Shown here piece after piece: positions 1 to 14,529 of a stretch of DNA of 64,000 bases. Both the position numbers and the translations under genes were made by a program. The notes beneath the pieces are model-generated. The model had not been told where the DNA came from, did not search any database, and saw nothing but the letters and a program-made list of their open reading frames with translations. Source of the stretch: Cloeon dipterum. Its lineage: Eukaryota; Arthropoda; Insecta; Ephemeroptera; Baetidae. Numbering within the stretch: position 1 is the first letter of the stretch; each line of letters starts with the position of its first letter. The stretch lies in assembly GCF_949628265.1 (NCBI RefSeq), contig NC_088786.1, positions 28,293,681 to 28,357,680 of the forward strand, in the 5' to 3' direction.

Positions 1-3000
1 ACATGTATTGGTTTTTATTGCCGGTCGCGCGTCTCATATTTTACGCTAATTCCGCTTTGACTAATGCACGCCGCTGATGTCATCTCCCTCTTTGTCGTGC
101 GTCCTGGGAAAGGCGGCATCTTTTTGACTCGGGTTCGATCTCTCGGCCACGCGGTGACCATATACAGGGGCTGTGGCCAGCTGCACTTTGCAAATTCGGA
201 GCTCGGCCGGCCGACTGGCGGGATCAGTGAACTTTGAGCGGCCGAAACGGTGCGCTCATTGTCAGCAAACATTCCCTGCTGACGGCCTGCCTCGTTCGTT
301 CAACATGCAAATCGCATTGTTCTTTTGTGCTGTCTCGGCGAAAGTAGCCTCAGCTCGGTGCGCGGATAATTGAGCAACAAATTTACATCACCGCGCACTC
401 TACAGTTAAACGGGCAGAAAAAGAGCAGCAGACGAGATCTGGCCACACAAAAGGGCAATTAAAAATCAATGTTCGTCGCTGCCTTTTTTTCTCTCTCTCT
501 CTTGGCGATGTAAAGCAGAAAATCGGTTTCCTTGTGGCGCGGCTGGGGCGCTCCTCGGAATCCACAGATGCACGTCGCTGCACCTGCCAATCGCTATTGT
601 TGCCGGATTTCAGGAATCTGTCTCTATCGAATACGACCAGAAATGTCCTATCAAATTCTCTTCTATCTGCTAAATTATTAATGATTGGAGAAATTTTGTT
701 CCTAAAAGTTGAGTCGCGAGTCGAGCACGTTGCACGTTGGTGCGAGAAAAGAACATAAACTCGCGTTTTAAGTGGAGCTGGCGCGAAGAACAGTTTCTCG
801 TCGGCTCGGAAATTTGCATCTTTGCCGTCGCTGGAGCATTCTTGTTCTTTCCCCGTGCTGGCATAATACGCTTCGCATGTAATTCAGCGGCAGGCGGTTG
901 CATTCCCGAAACCAGTTTGACGCTGAGAGAGGATGCGATTCAGTTTCCTCTTGGGTAAAACTTCACTGACAATAAGTACGTTTCGATTAGAGACCGCGTC
1001 TATGATCGGTGGCAACGCAGAAAGAGAGAGATATGCACAGATGCTTTCTCTCGAGCGAACGATTCTCGCCTGGCACGGCCGACACCCGTTTCCTCATTCG
1101 CGTCCCTAATGCAACTTGCTTCCTCTTTCTCCTCACAATCAGTGCAACTCAAGTTTGAAATTTTCAAATTGGGAAAGAAATTTAATGAATATAACAATTT
1201 CAATGCAAAATAATTTTAAAATTAAATCTTAAACTCGACTCTTAAAATATCTTTTAAATTAGTTATTAAAATTAATAATTTTAATAATATCTTTTTCATT
1301 AATAAATTATTACGTTTTAAAGTGATTTTTTTGTTCATTTTTATTGTTTTTAATGAAATTTTATTTTAAATTATTATATTTCCTTGGGTATATTTTTAAG
1401 TTTAATATGATAAATTATTTGGCTTCGTTATATTACGAAGCGATTCAAATATTAATAAGAAATAGTCATTCATATACTACAGTAAACTATATGGCGCAAA
1501 TAATATTAATCTCAAAGGAATGAGTAGACCAGACTTGCCTAAATCACTCATTTTTTCCCTTGATTTGAGTAAAGGAGGAAACTGGTTTATATTTTTAACA
1601 TTTGTGATTTATGTGTCCAGGGGTATGAAACCTGGAGGCACAACGCAGTTTTATACGAACTGACGCAAAAGACTGGAAAATCCCCGCAGCTTCCGCGGCA
1701 AAAATTCCCACTTTGAATAAGTGCCTCTTCGTGTCTCATTGAACGCAAAAACAGCCTTTAAAAATAAAAACAGATAAGGAAACCCTCTCCTGCTTGTCTC
1801 CTGGTGGAGTGAGAGGAAGAAATGCGTGCGTAGGCGGTGACGTAAGCCGCGAGTGATGTGAAGAGACGGCGAAAATAAAGGAGCAGGTGTCATTGCCAGT
1901 GACCCTCCACGCGCGCGCATCCCCGTGGGCCGTTTGGGTGCCGCGCTGCCGGCCTAGGCCTGGATCCGCTGAATGCCTCCCTCGCCCGGCCGCCCTGAGA
2001 TCGAGAAGGAAGAAAGGTCGCGAACCCTGGTCTCGGCCTCGCCGCTCGGCTTTTGTCACTTTCTACAAAGCGTCTCATTGCCAAAAGTGCGCATCACTTG
2101 AAGCGCTGTGGCCCGGGCACCCGCGATTATTGCTTTGCCAAGGCCGCCGCACGCGACTTATATTGTCAACCTTTAGCACGGAGAAGACTCTCTGGAGCAG
2201 AAAAAGAGAAAGATCGAGGTGGACACGCAATTAATGAGACTCAATTAAAGGGCCATCCGTCAGGCGACCGGGGGCAAGGTGCATCCTCGGCCGAACCGAG
2301 GTCCCATTTTTATGGGCGCGCTTTTTCCGCTCTCTAATGTTGTTGCCGCCCACATTAACAGGACCATGTCCTCAAAATCTCGTCGCTTTCATATTGACAT
2401 GCTTTCCATTTCCTCAAAAATAATTAGCAACTATGGACTCAAGAAAGGACATTAAGTGTCTGTAAGATTGTATATATTTAAGCCGTTTTGATCTCAACTG
2501 CAATAACGAATTAAGAGGAATCATTTAATTTTCTAGAGTAAGCTTGCCTTTATTTACTAACTCGACTCTGTTTTGTATCATCAGATCATAATCCAATATC
2601 TATTAACGCCATATTGGATTTAATTTTTTTTTAAATAAGAAGAAAATTACTAAAAATACGTGAAATAATTTATTGAAATATTAATTATTGTTTGAACACT
2701 TCAAAAATTAATAGATAATTTTAGAAATAATTTTTTTTTTAATATTTTGCAACAATTTTTTATTATGCATTAAAGTAATTTTCATCAATTTTTATTATCT
2801 AGATTTGCCAAATCTGATTTAGTGTCGGAGTTTCTCTGCGCAGCTGCGACGGAATAGAATAGCGACACTTTCTTTCGCTGTGCCCACGCTGCAACGGATC
2901 GGAACTACTGCTCCAGCTCGCATTTCTCATTTCCATATTATGCACACGCGCGCGTGCCAGACACTTTTGGTATGACAGAACTCTCTTGCGCAAGCGGCGG

Positions 3001-5508
3001 GAAATTCACTGGGTCGGAAAACTCAGCGTCCACGCCCAAACTACGCTCGGCTTGTTTGTTTGTTTGTTTGTTTGCGTCTGCATTTCTGCGAGAGCAGCGG
3101 AGAAATTGATCGCGAGTGCAATCAATCGGATTGCGAGTGAAAAAGTGTGTATGTCGCGATATCAATGCGGGTGCATAACAGTCGCGCTCGCCTGGCCAGG
3201 CCGTTTCTATACCAGAGGAAAAAGAGAAATCCGAGTCGAAATGGTGCATGCGGGACTCGAAATTCGGGCTTTTTCGTTGACACAGACAACTCGGCGGTAG
3301 AAAAAATCGCGAGGGGCCGACGGCGCTCTGAACTTGGACCAATTTGGAGCGAGTGTTGCGTGTGCTGACGCCGCCTGCAGCCAAACTTAACCAACTGCTC
3401 GGGCCATTGTTCACACAGCAACGAGGAGGAAATTACGCCAGGCCGAGAACTCGTAATCTCCTCCTATAATGCAATGCAGGTTAATATTCTTCAAACACCG
3501 AGTCATCTCGTTATTTATCATTTAAAGCGGCCGCTCATTTTGAAAGCTGCGGCTTTCAAAATAAGTTGCAAGACTCATTTAGGAGACAGTCCGCCTCGAT
3601 CGCCACGACGTCAATTTGGCTAATGACTAAAAGAGGAAGAAAATTGAAATGAATGAATGTCCGCTACGCAGTACGATAATTCAGCACTCATGCAGTGAGG
3701 CAAGTTGTCATTTTCCTGTCAGCTCGGTTTGAGTTACAGTGATTGTGCACCAGTTTTGAAGAGCGCCAATTGCCGCGTCGTGAGGCCCAAAATGATTGAC
3801 TAAATCACGTCCTTCTCGCCTTGCAAATTACGCAAGAATGTGAAACAGATCTAACGTCGGCCCGAAGGCTGCATGTTTGACGCGCATGCTAGAGTTTTAT
3901 TTTCAAATTTTCGCGAGCAGACGCAAACAGTCCTTTCGCGAGAGGATGCGACTTGCGTCCGCCGCGAAGCGCGGACTTTCCCTTGGGCGCTGTAAATTTG
4001 TCTCGCCCACGTCGAGAGCGCGGCAGCCTCCTTGACCAAAATCTTTACGGGATTTGCAAGTGCGCGCCTTGAACGTGGCAGCAAATTGTTAATGACCGGC
4101 ACGTCAATGTCAACTCCTGCGCTTGCTGACAAGCGACGACACTTTTAACTGCTTTTCGTCCAGCGCGAGGGAGAACAGCAACGGATTCGCGGAAAAGACG
4201 CTAATGCGCACATAAATATCCATCAATGTTGATTTTAACGTGCTATCTCTCAACGCGGCAATGTCATCAGCTGTTGAAGCGGCTCTCAGGTGTCACGGAC
4301 TTTTTTTCAGTGGAGAGAGTGGGTGCGACGCGTGCCTCTTCCCTTTTGCCAATCACTCTCGCGACCACTAATTCCTCTTTCTCATTGTGCATATTTAATG
4401 GAATAAAAAAAAGAAACGGCCTTCGCGGCCTTTGTGCTAGCTCAATGTCTTTTCGTTTTCGTTGGGCCAAAATACACGACTCAGACACAAACAAAACACT
4501 TCCCAATCGCTTATCAAACGCCTGTCTAACATCAAACTCGCATAAAAGAAAAAATGTCGTGTAAGCAAGCTGACTTGGAGGACGTTCGGTTTGGACAGAT
4601 CTGATGATTCAGGCAGAACATAATCCTCGTGATTTTCAAATTTGCCACACACGTTGGAAATAAAAGAAATTGTACCGTTAAGGGGAGCAAGAATCTGCGT
4701 AGGCGTTAAACAAGCTTAGAAATTAGAATAAATTTTCACAAAAACGTCCCCCGTGGCGGATTATATAGGTGTGTGGTTTGCGACCTTGGCGGACGGAAAA
4801 TGCGGCATTCGTTTCCCAGCACGTTTGCTCGTGATACCAGTAATAATTGTGTTTGTTTATTTATCTGTACTTGCGCAACAACTACAGCGAAAAACGTGAA
4901 TTACGGCCCACGGAGTTTTATGCTCATTACTGCCAAAGATTTATTCGTTTGTTCCTGTTTGCCGAGAGCGATCAAAACTTGTAAAATCTGAGAACGCAGA
5001 GCCGCAGGCGACTAAATCACAGATCCACTTGAATAGAGTGCAAACGAGATTTTTCGTTAAATGAGTCGAGAGATCTGTTAGCTGAGCCTTTACAATTAAC
5101 GGTCTCTGTCTTATCCGCCTCTGAGCTGTTGCAATCCACTGCTTCCTACCCGGAATTTCAAATTTATGCAGATCGCGGTGAGCACGATTCATTAACAAGT
5201 CTTTAGGCGAATTCGGAGTAAGAAATGTTATATAAGAGGGAAATAATATATTTGCGCCGCATATTTACTAATTAGTTTTATTGGCTCTAGACAGGAAATT
5301 TACCAGTAAATTTTATCTACGCAGAGAGAGAGATTTAATTGTTTTGTTCCTTCTTACAATTGTCCGGACATTATTTGACCAGGTGCGAGGGCTCATTTGT
5401 TGTGACAGAACACCAACGCCTCTGTCACATTATATGAGACACAAAAATTAAAAAAACTCCGAGTGAATATTTTACGCGTTAAATATCGGTAAAAATGACA
5501 ATTCTCAA
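1..5508. other. Gene-free stretch, mixed GC-rich and AT-rich blocks
   Basis: No coding exon, tRNA or rRNA is recognisable. Open frames are short, overlap on both strands and show no domain-like composition. GC- and CpG-rich blocks (about 1-1100, 1800-2340, 2820-4560) alternate with AT-rich blocks (about 1140-1640, 2340-2810, 4640-5500). It may be intergenic or intronic regulatory DNA; that is inference. Confidence 0.6.
3052..3074. repeat. (GTTT)n microsatellite
   Basis: A run of about five to six TTTG units inside a GC-rich block. It is a simple repeat with no sign of function. Confidence 0.9.
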
Positions 5509-5655
5509 ATTACGTAATCGGCAAACTAGCAAACTGAATTAATTTCATAATTTTAGTCCACATCAAGTCTGCATCTGCATTTCAAAACAATTGTACTGAT
5601 TTATTGGCTAAATTTATGAAATTAATTTAGTTTGCTAGATTGCCGATTACGTAAT
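5509..5655. repeat. Long inverted repeat, 42-bp arms, 63-bp spacer
   Basis: The arm 5509-5550 is the reverse complement of 5614-5655 with 40 of 42 bases matching, and pairing continues weakly inward for about 10 more bases. Both outer ends carry the palindrome ATTACGTAAT, which is the consensus type bound by PAR/E4BP4 bZIP factors (Pdp1 and Vrille in flies). It could be a small MITE-like element, a transcribed hairpin or a paired bZIP site. No target-site duplication or transposase is visible. Confidence 0.85.
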
Positions 5656-8600
5656 CTTTATTTAGTTTACAAAAAACAGTTTTTTTACAATTTTTTAACG
5701 AATATTTTGCATTCGCCGCAGGGTAAAATTCAGGAAATTGCTTATTTACACTCGCTGAAGGCCTGTGAAATGAGTATTGTGGCTGCAAAATGAATTAAAG
5801 AGGCATAAGGAAAGGAACAGCTGCCAATGCCTTGAGAAAAATAATGAATTGTAAAACGCCAAGATGGATTACGCCTTTTTTATTTATTGTATGTCTCAAT
5901 AGTGCGCCAACTGTGGGAACTGTCGGTTTTTTCACGAAACGAACGCATCCATCACAATCAAGAGGATTTCACTCTCTCATTACGGACCAATAAAAATGAG
6001 GCCTCTCTCATAATAATTGTATGCACACATCGTGTGTCATTTTTCCCGAGAAATATCTGCTTTCGTTTGACAAAATCACGAACAGTGCGCGCATTTCATA
6101 ACGAGAAAGCCAACACACGTAACTGGATGCAGGGCCGCGAGCATGGCACGCCGAGCACACTCGTTGTTCTCGCGCGGAATAACTGCCGACGTACCGGAAG
6201 AATCCTTTTATCTTCACGCGAATTTGCAGGTCTGAGAAGTCGCTAATAAAAAGAGATCGTTTAGGCGGTTGTTTAATAGCACGCCTGAGAGCCCACGATG
6301 TTTCATTCCGACTTGACACTCGTCAAATTGATCGAAATAGAGAGTGTCCCAATATGCCCGACGTATGGATATCACACAAAACGTTTCCTCCTGGATTTGC
6401 CATAATGTAAGAGTAAGAAGCATTTCCCGCTTTGAAATAGCTTCAAAAGAAACGATTGATATTTAGGTTATTGAATGGTTGTAAGGAGTTTTGTCGCCCT
6501 ATTTTTTATTGTGCTCAGCAATGAGTGCATTGAAGTCAATCGTTTTCAACGGCTGGTGATTCAGAATCCCCTGCAGTTAATGCTGTGGTTTAGATTCTGT
6601 TTCTCAGGCTAAGTGCAGCTGATGACGCCTGAGGGTTTGAAACAGCTACTGCACTGACCAAGAACGTGAGAGATGATTTTATACTTCAATCATTCACATT
6701 TGGCCGCTTACCTTAAATAGGATTCAACAATTTTGCAATGCGCAAAAATGCAGCGGTCACTGTTTATTATTTGCGAAAGTAAAAATGAAGATTCCTTAGT
6801 TTTTTTTAGAATTGTATTTCAAACATTGCACCTAGAATAAGACGGAAATTTTGTAAATTTCGATTTATTTAAAAACGATATTTCTTGTGTAATAAAGAGC
6901 ACGAAATTTTATTTTAAAAATTTATATTTTGATCGTCTGTCACAAAATACCCAAGATTGGCAATTTAATTGTAAGTGTGTGTCGGAAAAATGCGCACATG
7001 TTATATGGAAAACCACACCAAAATGTTTTTTATGTAGTTGGTTTTCTGCAAAAATGAAAAGTGTGGGTCTTTAAACACCCTGAACCCATTCAGGAAAGAA
7101 TCACTGCCTCATTTTTTATTTTTTATGTAAACCTCTCAAAACCTGCTCTGCTGTTAATACTTTGAATTATGGATGGAAATTACTGGTCGATAGCAAACGT
7201 AATGTAGGAAATATTGCGCGGAAGCAGGAAACGTGCTCTCTCGCGTGTATTTATTCGTCGATAGCGCACGGTGCGAGCGGGAAAAGTCATTGTTTTTTCG
7301 TGGCCCGCGAGATGATGAATGCTAATATAATCCGATAATGAGCGCGACCGTGAATCGCGCGCGAACGAGAAACCTTGCTCTGTGAGAAAATGAAATTCAA
7401 GCTGGCACCGGAGCCAAAATAATGGCGCGCGCCGGGCACTTTCTCATCGCTGCTTTTGCTTTCATTGCTCTGGTGGTCGCCAAAGAGCAATCAGCCAGGG
7501 CCGAGTGCAAAACTGACTTTTCATTTAGTGCGGCGCTCGGTAACACAAGACGCGAGCGATAGCAGTCGCATCCCCTCACAATCAGCCTACTCGACTGGTT
7601 CTCTGCTTTTTATAAAGCCTTTGCTCCCGCCGGCACCGAGAGAAACCTAATTAATTAATGTGTGCTTTTGCTTCCTTGTTTTGCATTTCGCATGCATACA
7701 CCCGAACGGCCGTGATGAACCGCTTTATTGGTGCTTTCATAATCGACTAATTTATCCGCCGGGTGAATATTTTCTGTTTCTCGTCCATTGTTTGAAATTT
7801 TAATGAGCGGCAGTCTCTGCGTAGCTGCTGACACCAAGGCTGATCAATCGCCTCTCTCATCGTAAAATTCGGACCCAACGCGAAAGTTTGACATTTCACA
7901 GGAAAAAAAGTGATTCACTTCACTTTCCAAGTACTCCCTTCGTATTTTATGATGTGAGTGCACAAAAACTTGCGATGTTCTTAATTTTTCTGACCTTCCT
8001 TGTAAAACACGATGTTCTCTAATTACCACAGATAATGTCGTTGCGAGCTATATTTTAATATGAACTAAGATTTCTTCTCTTAAAGCATGTTTTTGTGTTA
8101 TAGTGTAGATGGAGTTATATGTTGCTCAGATCTGACGAGATTTTTAAAACTAAATGAAGCTTACTCTTCCTTTGCATAGATTTTAATTTTAAACATCGAC
8201 CTAGATACTCTTCCCAAAATTTATTATTCGTTTCCGTTATTTAAAACAAGGAGTGTTTACGACACAATAGCTTACACTTTGGAATTAATTTTTATTCGTA
8301 AAATCTGGTAGCTCAGACGTTTAATATTTATAATATTAAAAAGTTATTTAGGTTAAAAATATCTTTATTATAATCCTAACATTTTAAATACATACTTGCT
8401 TAAAAATGGTTTAAAATTAAATCAATATTTTTTAAATAGTGTATTTTATTAAAAATGCAAAAAATTTGTTTAAAAAAGTTTTATAAATATTTAATTTAAA
8501 TTACTGCAGTAAATTTGACAATTTTTAAAAAATATAATGTACAAAAATAACAGTGCATTAACATCAAATTGTGATACAATTTTTGCGAACTAAAACACTA

Positions 8601-10384
8601 CATCCATGACCGTAATGCTACAAAATAATGAGGAGAAAATTGAGAAAAAATTAATAATCAATTCAATGTATGGTGTTCAAGTGATGTCAGTGGTATAACC
8701 CTTTCAAGTAATTTTGCTTCAACAGAAAGAGTAATTTACAATTTGGCCTGTAAAAGGAAGAAGGCAATCAGGGTCCAAATTGCTTATTATATCACACTTC
8801 CTCATCGTATATCGTGGGAGGTGTCGACAAGCGAGCGGGCAAAATCGAAAATCTCACGCGTGCATAATCGAGAGTTAATCACGCCACTCATTGTCAGATT
8901 TGATGCTGTGCATGTGAGGAGTGTACGGCAGAGGGGGCAACGCGGAAAAGATCTTTCTCGCTGCCAGGTGCTGTTGTGAGACGCCAAATTCGAATTTCAT
9001 GAGATCGCAGGAGGAAGCCGAGGTGTTAAGCGAGCAGAAAATGACACGGCCGGCACCACAGGCGCAAAACCAATTGCCGCAAAAACGTCGAAAACGGGCC
9101 TGGCCGATCCAAAGCTAGCGTCGGCGAGGAAATTACCAAGGGAATCGGCGGGCTGCGTCGCGTGACGCGTTTCACACTCGTGTTCACTTTCAGGTCGGGC
9201 GAAAATGGCACACGACAACGCCGACTGTGACATAACTGAGCGAATGACGGAAATTGAGACACAACACACTCTCGCACGCCCGGGACCTTACCTCATTTCT
9301 TCGCTTTTTACCGCTGAGGAAGCGGTGTGTCTGGCGAAAATTGTGTCACTGTGCTGCACGCGACTCAGCTCACTGCCCTTTGTCTACGAATTTCGCACCG
9401 AACATTCAATCGGGAAAAGGTCTTCTGCTCGGGCCAACCGGTTAAACGCGACAAATTATGGCCGTGACATTTGAACGACCGCCGCCGCGTGTTTGCAAAC
9501 ACGCTGACAAGGAAAATGGTCCGTCCATCCGTGCATATACGCTCGAAAGGTGCTTAAGTACACAAGATGACTCAAACTAACGCTCTTTTTGCTCGCACCT
9601 GGATATAGCATAAATTGCTGGACTTAGCTTTTGTAATACGCAACATTCTAACGACAGCTTAATGCTTTTAAGGGGGAGAAGATCAAAGGTGGCATCGGAT
9701 AGGTCATTTTATTAATCTCGAATTCTTCAGTTGGATTGCTTTTCTTATAACAACTAACTCATAAATAAATTTCGCAATAATTTACTCTTCTAGGAACAAT
9801 TGTTGTTAAGTAATTCACCGGAGACTAATCAAATTTCTCCCTTCTAAAGCTGTATTTTCAAAAGTTTAGAGACAGCGATTCCCTGAAAGGACGGAACGAA
9901 GACACCTGTTTTCATTATCGCGTAAACGGCCGACTCAAATTGGCGTTCTGAGGAGATGATGCCCTTTTGACTGATATAATCATCGCAGAATGAGTGAGTG
10001 TACCGCCGTTAAATAAAAATTGACATTTAAAGAAGAAAAGTAGTGAGTTACGAAAGGGGCTTATATTGCCATTGGCTCTGAAGCTCGAGAGGCTCTCTTG
10101 TCTGTCTGTGGAAGAAATTCAATTTAGAAATCCGTGTCATGCAGCAGTGGCTTTTTTCAGCGCTGCGTTTCGCCACGTTTGACGCCCAGCAGACGAGGTC
10201 ATTAAATGCTTTTTAAAATTATAAGGGCGGTCGAGGGTTTTGACTGTTCGCCTACTTTCATAAACCCGCAGTACTTGCTGGTGCACGAAGCAAATGAAAA
10301 ATTGAATCACAACTGCTGGAAGAAGCAATAACAGTAAGAGCTAGAAACAATATTTTTCCTCGGCTTCATTGAAATCTTTCTTTC

Positions 10385-10416
<32 letters not shown>

Positions 10417-13400
10417 CAACAGTAAAAAATAATGGTCTGTGCTGCCTTCAGATGAGCATTGTGATTTGGTGGCAACACGTATGCAGCTTCCTTCCTTCCT
10501 TCACGCATCTCAATTATCATGAAGATGAGCCAAGGTTGCGCGATGCATTTGCAAACACAAATAAAAATTCATTTTTACTGCACGCCGATGGAAAGGAGCG
10601 ACAATAAATTGCGCCTTAAAAGGGAAATCGTTAGAGAATGATGGTGAATAGCATTTGGCCTTGTGCTGCAGCTCATCTTTCGCGAATTTGTTTTATTTCC
10701 TTCGCCCCGTTAAAGCTGCGTTTTCCATTTCCTTCGCTCAATTAGCAATCGTCAGATTTCTTGCAAGGGCAATGGGCTGTATACAGTTTTGGTTAATGAA
10801 AGCCTTGATACTAGATAATAATGACAAACGTAAATAGAGGCTGCATTGGATTTTTGCATTAGAAAATGCAGAAACAAATATAAACGTCGGTCAGATTTTA
10901 ATTATCCATGCAATGCAGATGGCAATTTTTTGTTTTCATTCTAAATTTAGAAAACGAAGTAAATAAAATAATATTAACACGAAAAAAATATTTTTTGGTC
11001 CTTTCATCCAGTCCTGTCACATGTCAAAAAGATAACCAGAAACAAAAGAATTAAAGAGGGGTGCCAAAGAGCACGTTGAACTTGGTCCAGAAATTTAGAA
11101 CTTGGTCTTTTTATCTTTCCTTTTCTATCTCAGCTTGAAAAGAGCAACAAGCTGATAATAGCAATAACACGGATTTTCGAGGTACAGGTCTAATAAAATA
11201 AATTGGCAGCATCGTTCGCTCTGTTCATGAACTCTGCACAGTTCGCGATTCGCCTTGGCAAGCAAAACGTGCCAACCTTTGAAAAAGACGGCTTCGTGCA
11301 CGGCGAGCAAATGAGTCGCCAGTGGCACTAATTCTGAGCAGCAACCGAATTGGAGTCGAGAGAAAAAAAGCAGCAGCTTCGGCGGGACGGAAATCACGAG
11401 CTGCACAGAGCGTCGTGGGTGCCAACGAGCGCGTTGCAAGGCAGATTTGCGCACCGCGAGAGTGCCGGAGGCGGGCGTGGGGCCGACGGGGCCCTTTCTT
11501 TTCTGCGCGGCCGCCGGCGCCTGGGTCCCTGTTCGATGCTGGCTGGCTGGCTAGCTTGGCAGCGCGGCGAGCGAGTGAAAGCGAGCGCCACGGCATAAGC
11601 TTCACTTTCTTTGCAGCCGCGCGCGCGCGATTCGCTCCGCCGCCGCGACAATTACGTCACACCGAGAAGCCAGATGCGGACCGAATTATGTACGTCAATG
11701 CCGCTAAGTGTAACATTTTTGAGATTATCTGACCACCAGGGAACGTATGACGAGCGAGGGCACTTACGATTTTGCCTCGTCACGAAAAAAAAATATAATT
11801 TTCCGTGGGGAAACCTGCAGTGATTCACGTTGGACTTCTTAAAACAACAAAGGGCTGATATTTAAACGGTTTACGGAATCTCCCTGCTGAAAATAAAAAA
11901 AGTCAATGCTCCGTATTTTTGTGCCCCTTATACCATCAATTATTGACTTATTCAAAAGTGACTGCACCAACATGACGGGAGGCGACACGCACAGTGCGTT
12001 TTTTCAATGACATTGTGGGAATAATTGTAATGGATTGCGGCTAGCTGGATGGTCATTTCAACAGCCCGTGGAGCGGGAAATTAAGGAAAACCGTTAGCCG
12101 CTGCAGCAGCCAGGACAAAAGGCCAGGAATCTTAATTGGGAGCCACTTCTCGAGTGCGCCGGGCAAACAGGGAATTCGGTTTTAGTCCGCCTCAAGGGGA
12201 TTAATTTCTCACAGAGAGGATTATTCATTTTGTTATCGTGTTTTTTCATCGCCGCCTTCGCAGCACTTTTATGGCCGTTTGATGAAGGAAAACGTGTCGA
12301 TATGATGGAGTCGCCAAGGCTGCCAAAGCACTTTGTCAAAGCTGTGATTGCTTTTTAACACCGAGTCATTCATTTTGGTCGTTTGGATATTAATTTAATC
12401 GCGCGGAGGATGCGTTCCTGGTTGTTTGTCAGCACCGCCGGAGCAAAAGCGTACTACATAATTGAGTTTTCTCCTCCGCGCGCTGGACACATATTCTTAT
12501 CCGCCGCTTTCGTTTCTCAGCATCCGCTGCATGCGTCGAAAAAAGCAAAACACACACTAGACGATATATTTGACGTGCTCGTGAAATCTCTCAATCCTGC
12601 GCTTCGGCTCTTTTACACAAATCAAACAAGACGAATTTCTCGCGTGCTAAAAGCCGAGGGGCAATAAAAATTCTGCCCCACATTAATCCGCTCTAATTTT
12701 CTGTTTGATTCAGTCAATTAACACACAGTTCAAGATTTTGGCTCAGATTTCCTAACATGCAGCAATGAATTTTTGATTCCGGCGCAGAGAGCCGCAGGGC
12801 TCAATTTGGTGTGTGTTTGTAATAAGTGGCTAAAAGGCGAGAGATGAAACGAAAAGTGATTACAAAAACGGAAAGGTCAGGATCGTGCGGTGCTCATCTC
12901 TGGCGCGGACCGCGCATCATGCGTTGCGCCACTTTTGCGAAACTCGCGCGCGCGACACTCGACCAAAAGGCGAAAAATGCCTTTTACTCGCACCGCAACC
13001 CGCAAATCGCGGCTAATAAAGTGCTTTGGCCTGAGAATCTGGCACAAACGCTTGATTTTCCCACGCACGCCGGCCGCAAATTCACCGAGAATGAGTTTCT
13101 TTCGCGCTTTTGTTTGTTTTGACACTTTTTCTTTTTGTTCGCAGAGGAAAGTGACTATAAGCGGAGCGCGGTGTCATATGAGCGACGACGAGTCAGTGTA
13201 GGTCGGCAAATTATTTACCACCGCTTTGAAAAGGAAAACAACAACGCCCTTCAACCGCCTCGCCACTGCCATCAATTGAAAAAGAAAGACTCTCGCTCTC
13301 GATTGAGCCAGAGCCAGAGACTAAAAAGACACCTTTCCTCCTTTCTTGCGCCGACTTTGGCGTCGCTTGAAAAATTACAACTATGTTGCACAACAGCCCT

Positions 13401-14529
13401 ACTCTGAGAAATTAATTGGACCATATTTTCACTGCGCAAACGTAATCACTGAACTGCATACAACAGATGTGACTCGGGCAAAAAGAAAAACAATTATTAT
13501 TGCGAAAGCAAATTATTATTCTTACTGAAGTCATACAATTAAGAACAGATATAAAAATTACAGCAAGAAATGGCATACAATATGCTAGCAGATGTCTGCA
13601 AAAACGATCAGATTCATGCATAAAATCACGCCGCACTGAGCCTCAACATTTTTACTGCTTAGGTCTGGTTTATATCGACTTTCGGATGAATAAGAAGAGG
13701 GAGACACGGTAACGAGCTAAAAGAACGGCGGACGTGAATTGCATTCTTGTCAAAAATGAAAACAGGCGTGTTTGCCCAGCTTGAGTTTTACTGGAGCAAC
13801 AATACAAATGATTTGTGTGTTTCGCGGTGAAACTCGGCGCTGTGTCAGGAAATTATGCATCGGCCGGCGAGTGAGTGAATGAGTGGCTGGTCTTGCACGG
13901 CGTGAAAAGTGAGACTTGCTGATTGTGCTGGCTGACTGAGAAACGCGCACGCCAGCAGTGCAGTAATAAGGTCAGCCCGCCATATATTCCACTCGCGTGC
14001 AATTAACGCCGCGCGCGCGTCTGTTTACACTGCAATTTGGAATTGAGATTCACAGCACCCGTGATCGACAACATCGATGCCTCGACCAGATCATCGCTGA
14101 GACGCGCCCCCGCGTGGAAAATATTGGCTCCAGGCATTTTTCCCGAGAAAGAAATGAATTAATTCGGTTTTTTAACCCACAGACAATGAATCGTGAATAA
14201 ACGGAGGCGGAGATCGTGTGTGCAAGATGGCTAGTTCAAAGTAAAAGGCAAATTCCGCAATTGGAGATGCATGACCTGCCTGCCTGCGAGACTTTTCTCC
14301 ACAAGCGACGAAAGGATCTTTCTCTGCTCTGTGATCGCGCTCTGCCAGCAACTCTCAACGCCGGAGATAATTTAACACATCGGCTTTTCCCTGTCTGCTG
14401 CCTTGGAGAGCAGATTCCGGGCTCAAAGGTCGCGTTGACAGTCAGCTGACGGCTTTGGGCGTTGAACTCTCCCGCACGCCCCAAAGAACCGAACATTTCG
14501 TCCCCTGGACGCCGGAGAAAGGTACTCAC
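5656..14529. other. Gene-free stretch
   Basis: No gene is supported. GC-rich, CpG-rich islands lie near 5890-6300, 7200-7620, 8800-9550, 11200-11700, 12000-12670 and 12830-13330; AT-rich DNA lies between them (for example 8040-8740 and 9660-9830). Isolated splice-like motifs occur: a minus-strand donor near 9292 and a strong plus-strand acceptor at 13144. They do not join into a reading frame. Confidence 0.55.
10375..10417. repeat. (CT)n / (CTTT)n pyrimidine microsatellite
   Basis: About 43 bases of uninterrupted pyrimidines, starting as CTTT units and ending as a pure CT run. On the minus strand it is a GAGA tract, the sequence class bound by GAGA-type factors. No further evidence of function is seen. 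Confidence 0.9.

Noticed and set aside
2938-3414. 158-codon open frame, minus strand
   Set aside because: Crosses the (GTTT)n microsatellite and has no family resemblance.
9254-9445. Minus-strand donor-like AATGAG|GTAAGG near 9292 as another first exon
   Set aside because: The donor matches consensus, but promoter motifs and a partner acceptor are missing; weaker than the sites at 14530 and 28708.
11322-11732. 136-codon open frame in a GC-rich island
   Set aside because: Stop codons are rare in GC-rich DNA; all frames on both strands are partly open here and none looks like a protein.
13135-13407. Strong plus-strand acceptor (CTTTTTGTTCGCAG) followed by a 90-codon frame
   Set aside because: The acceptor is good, but no upstream donor in phase and no domain could be found; kept only as a chance splice-like site.
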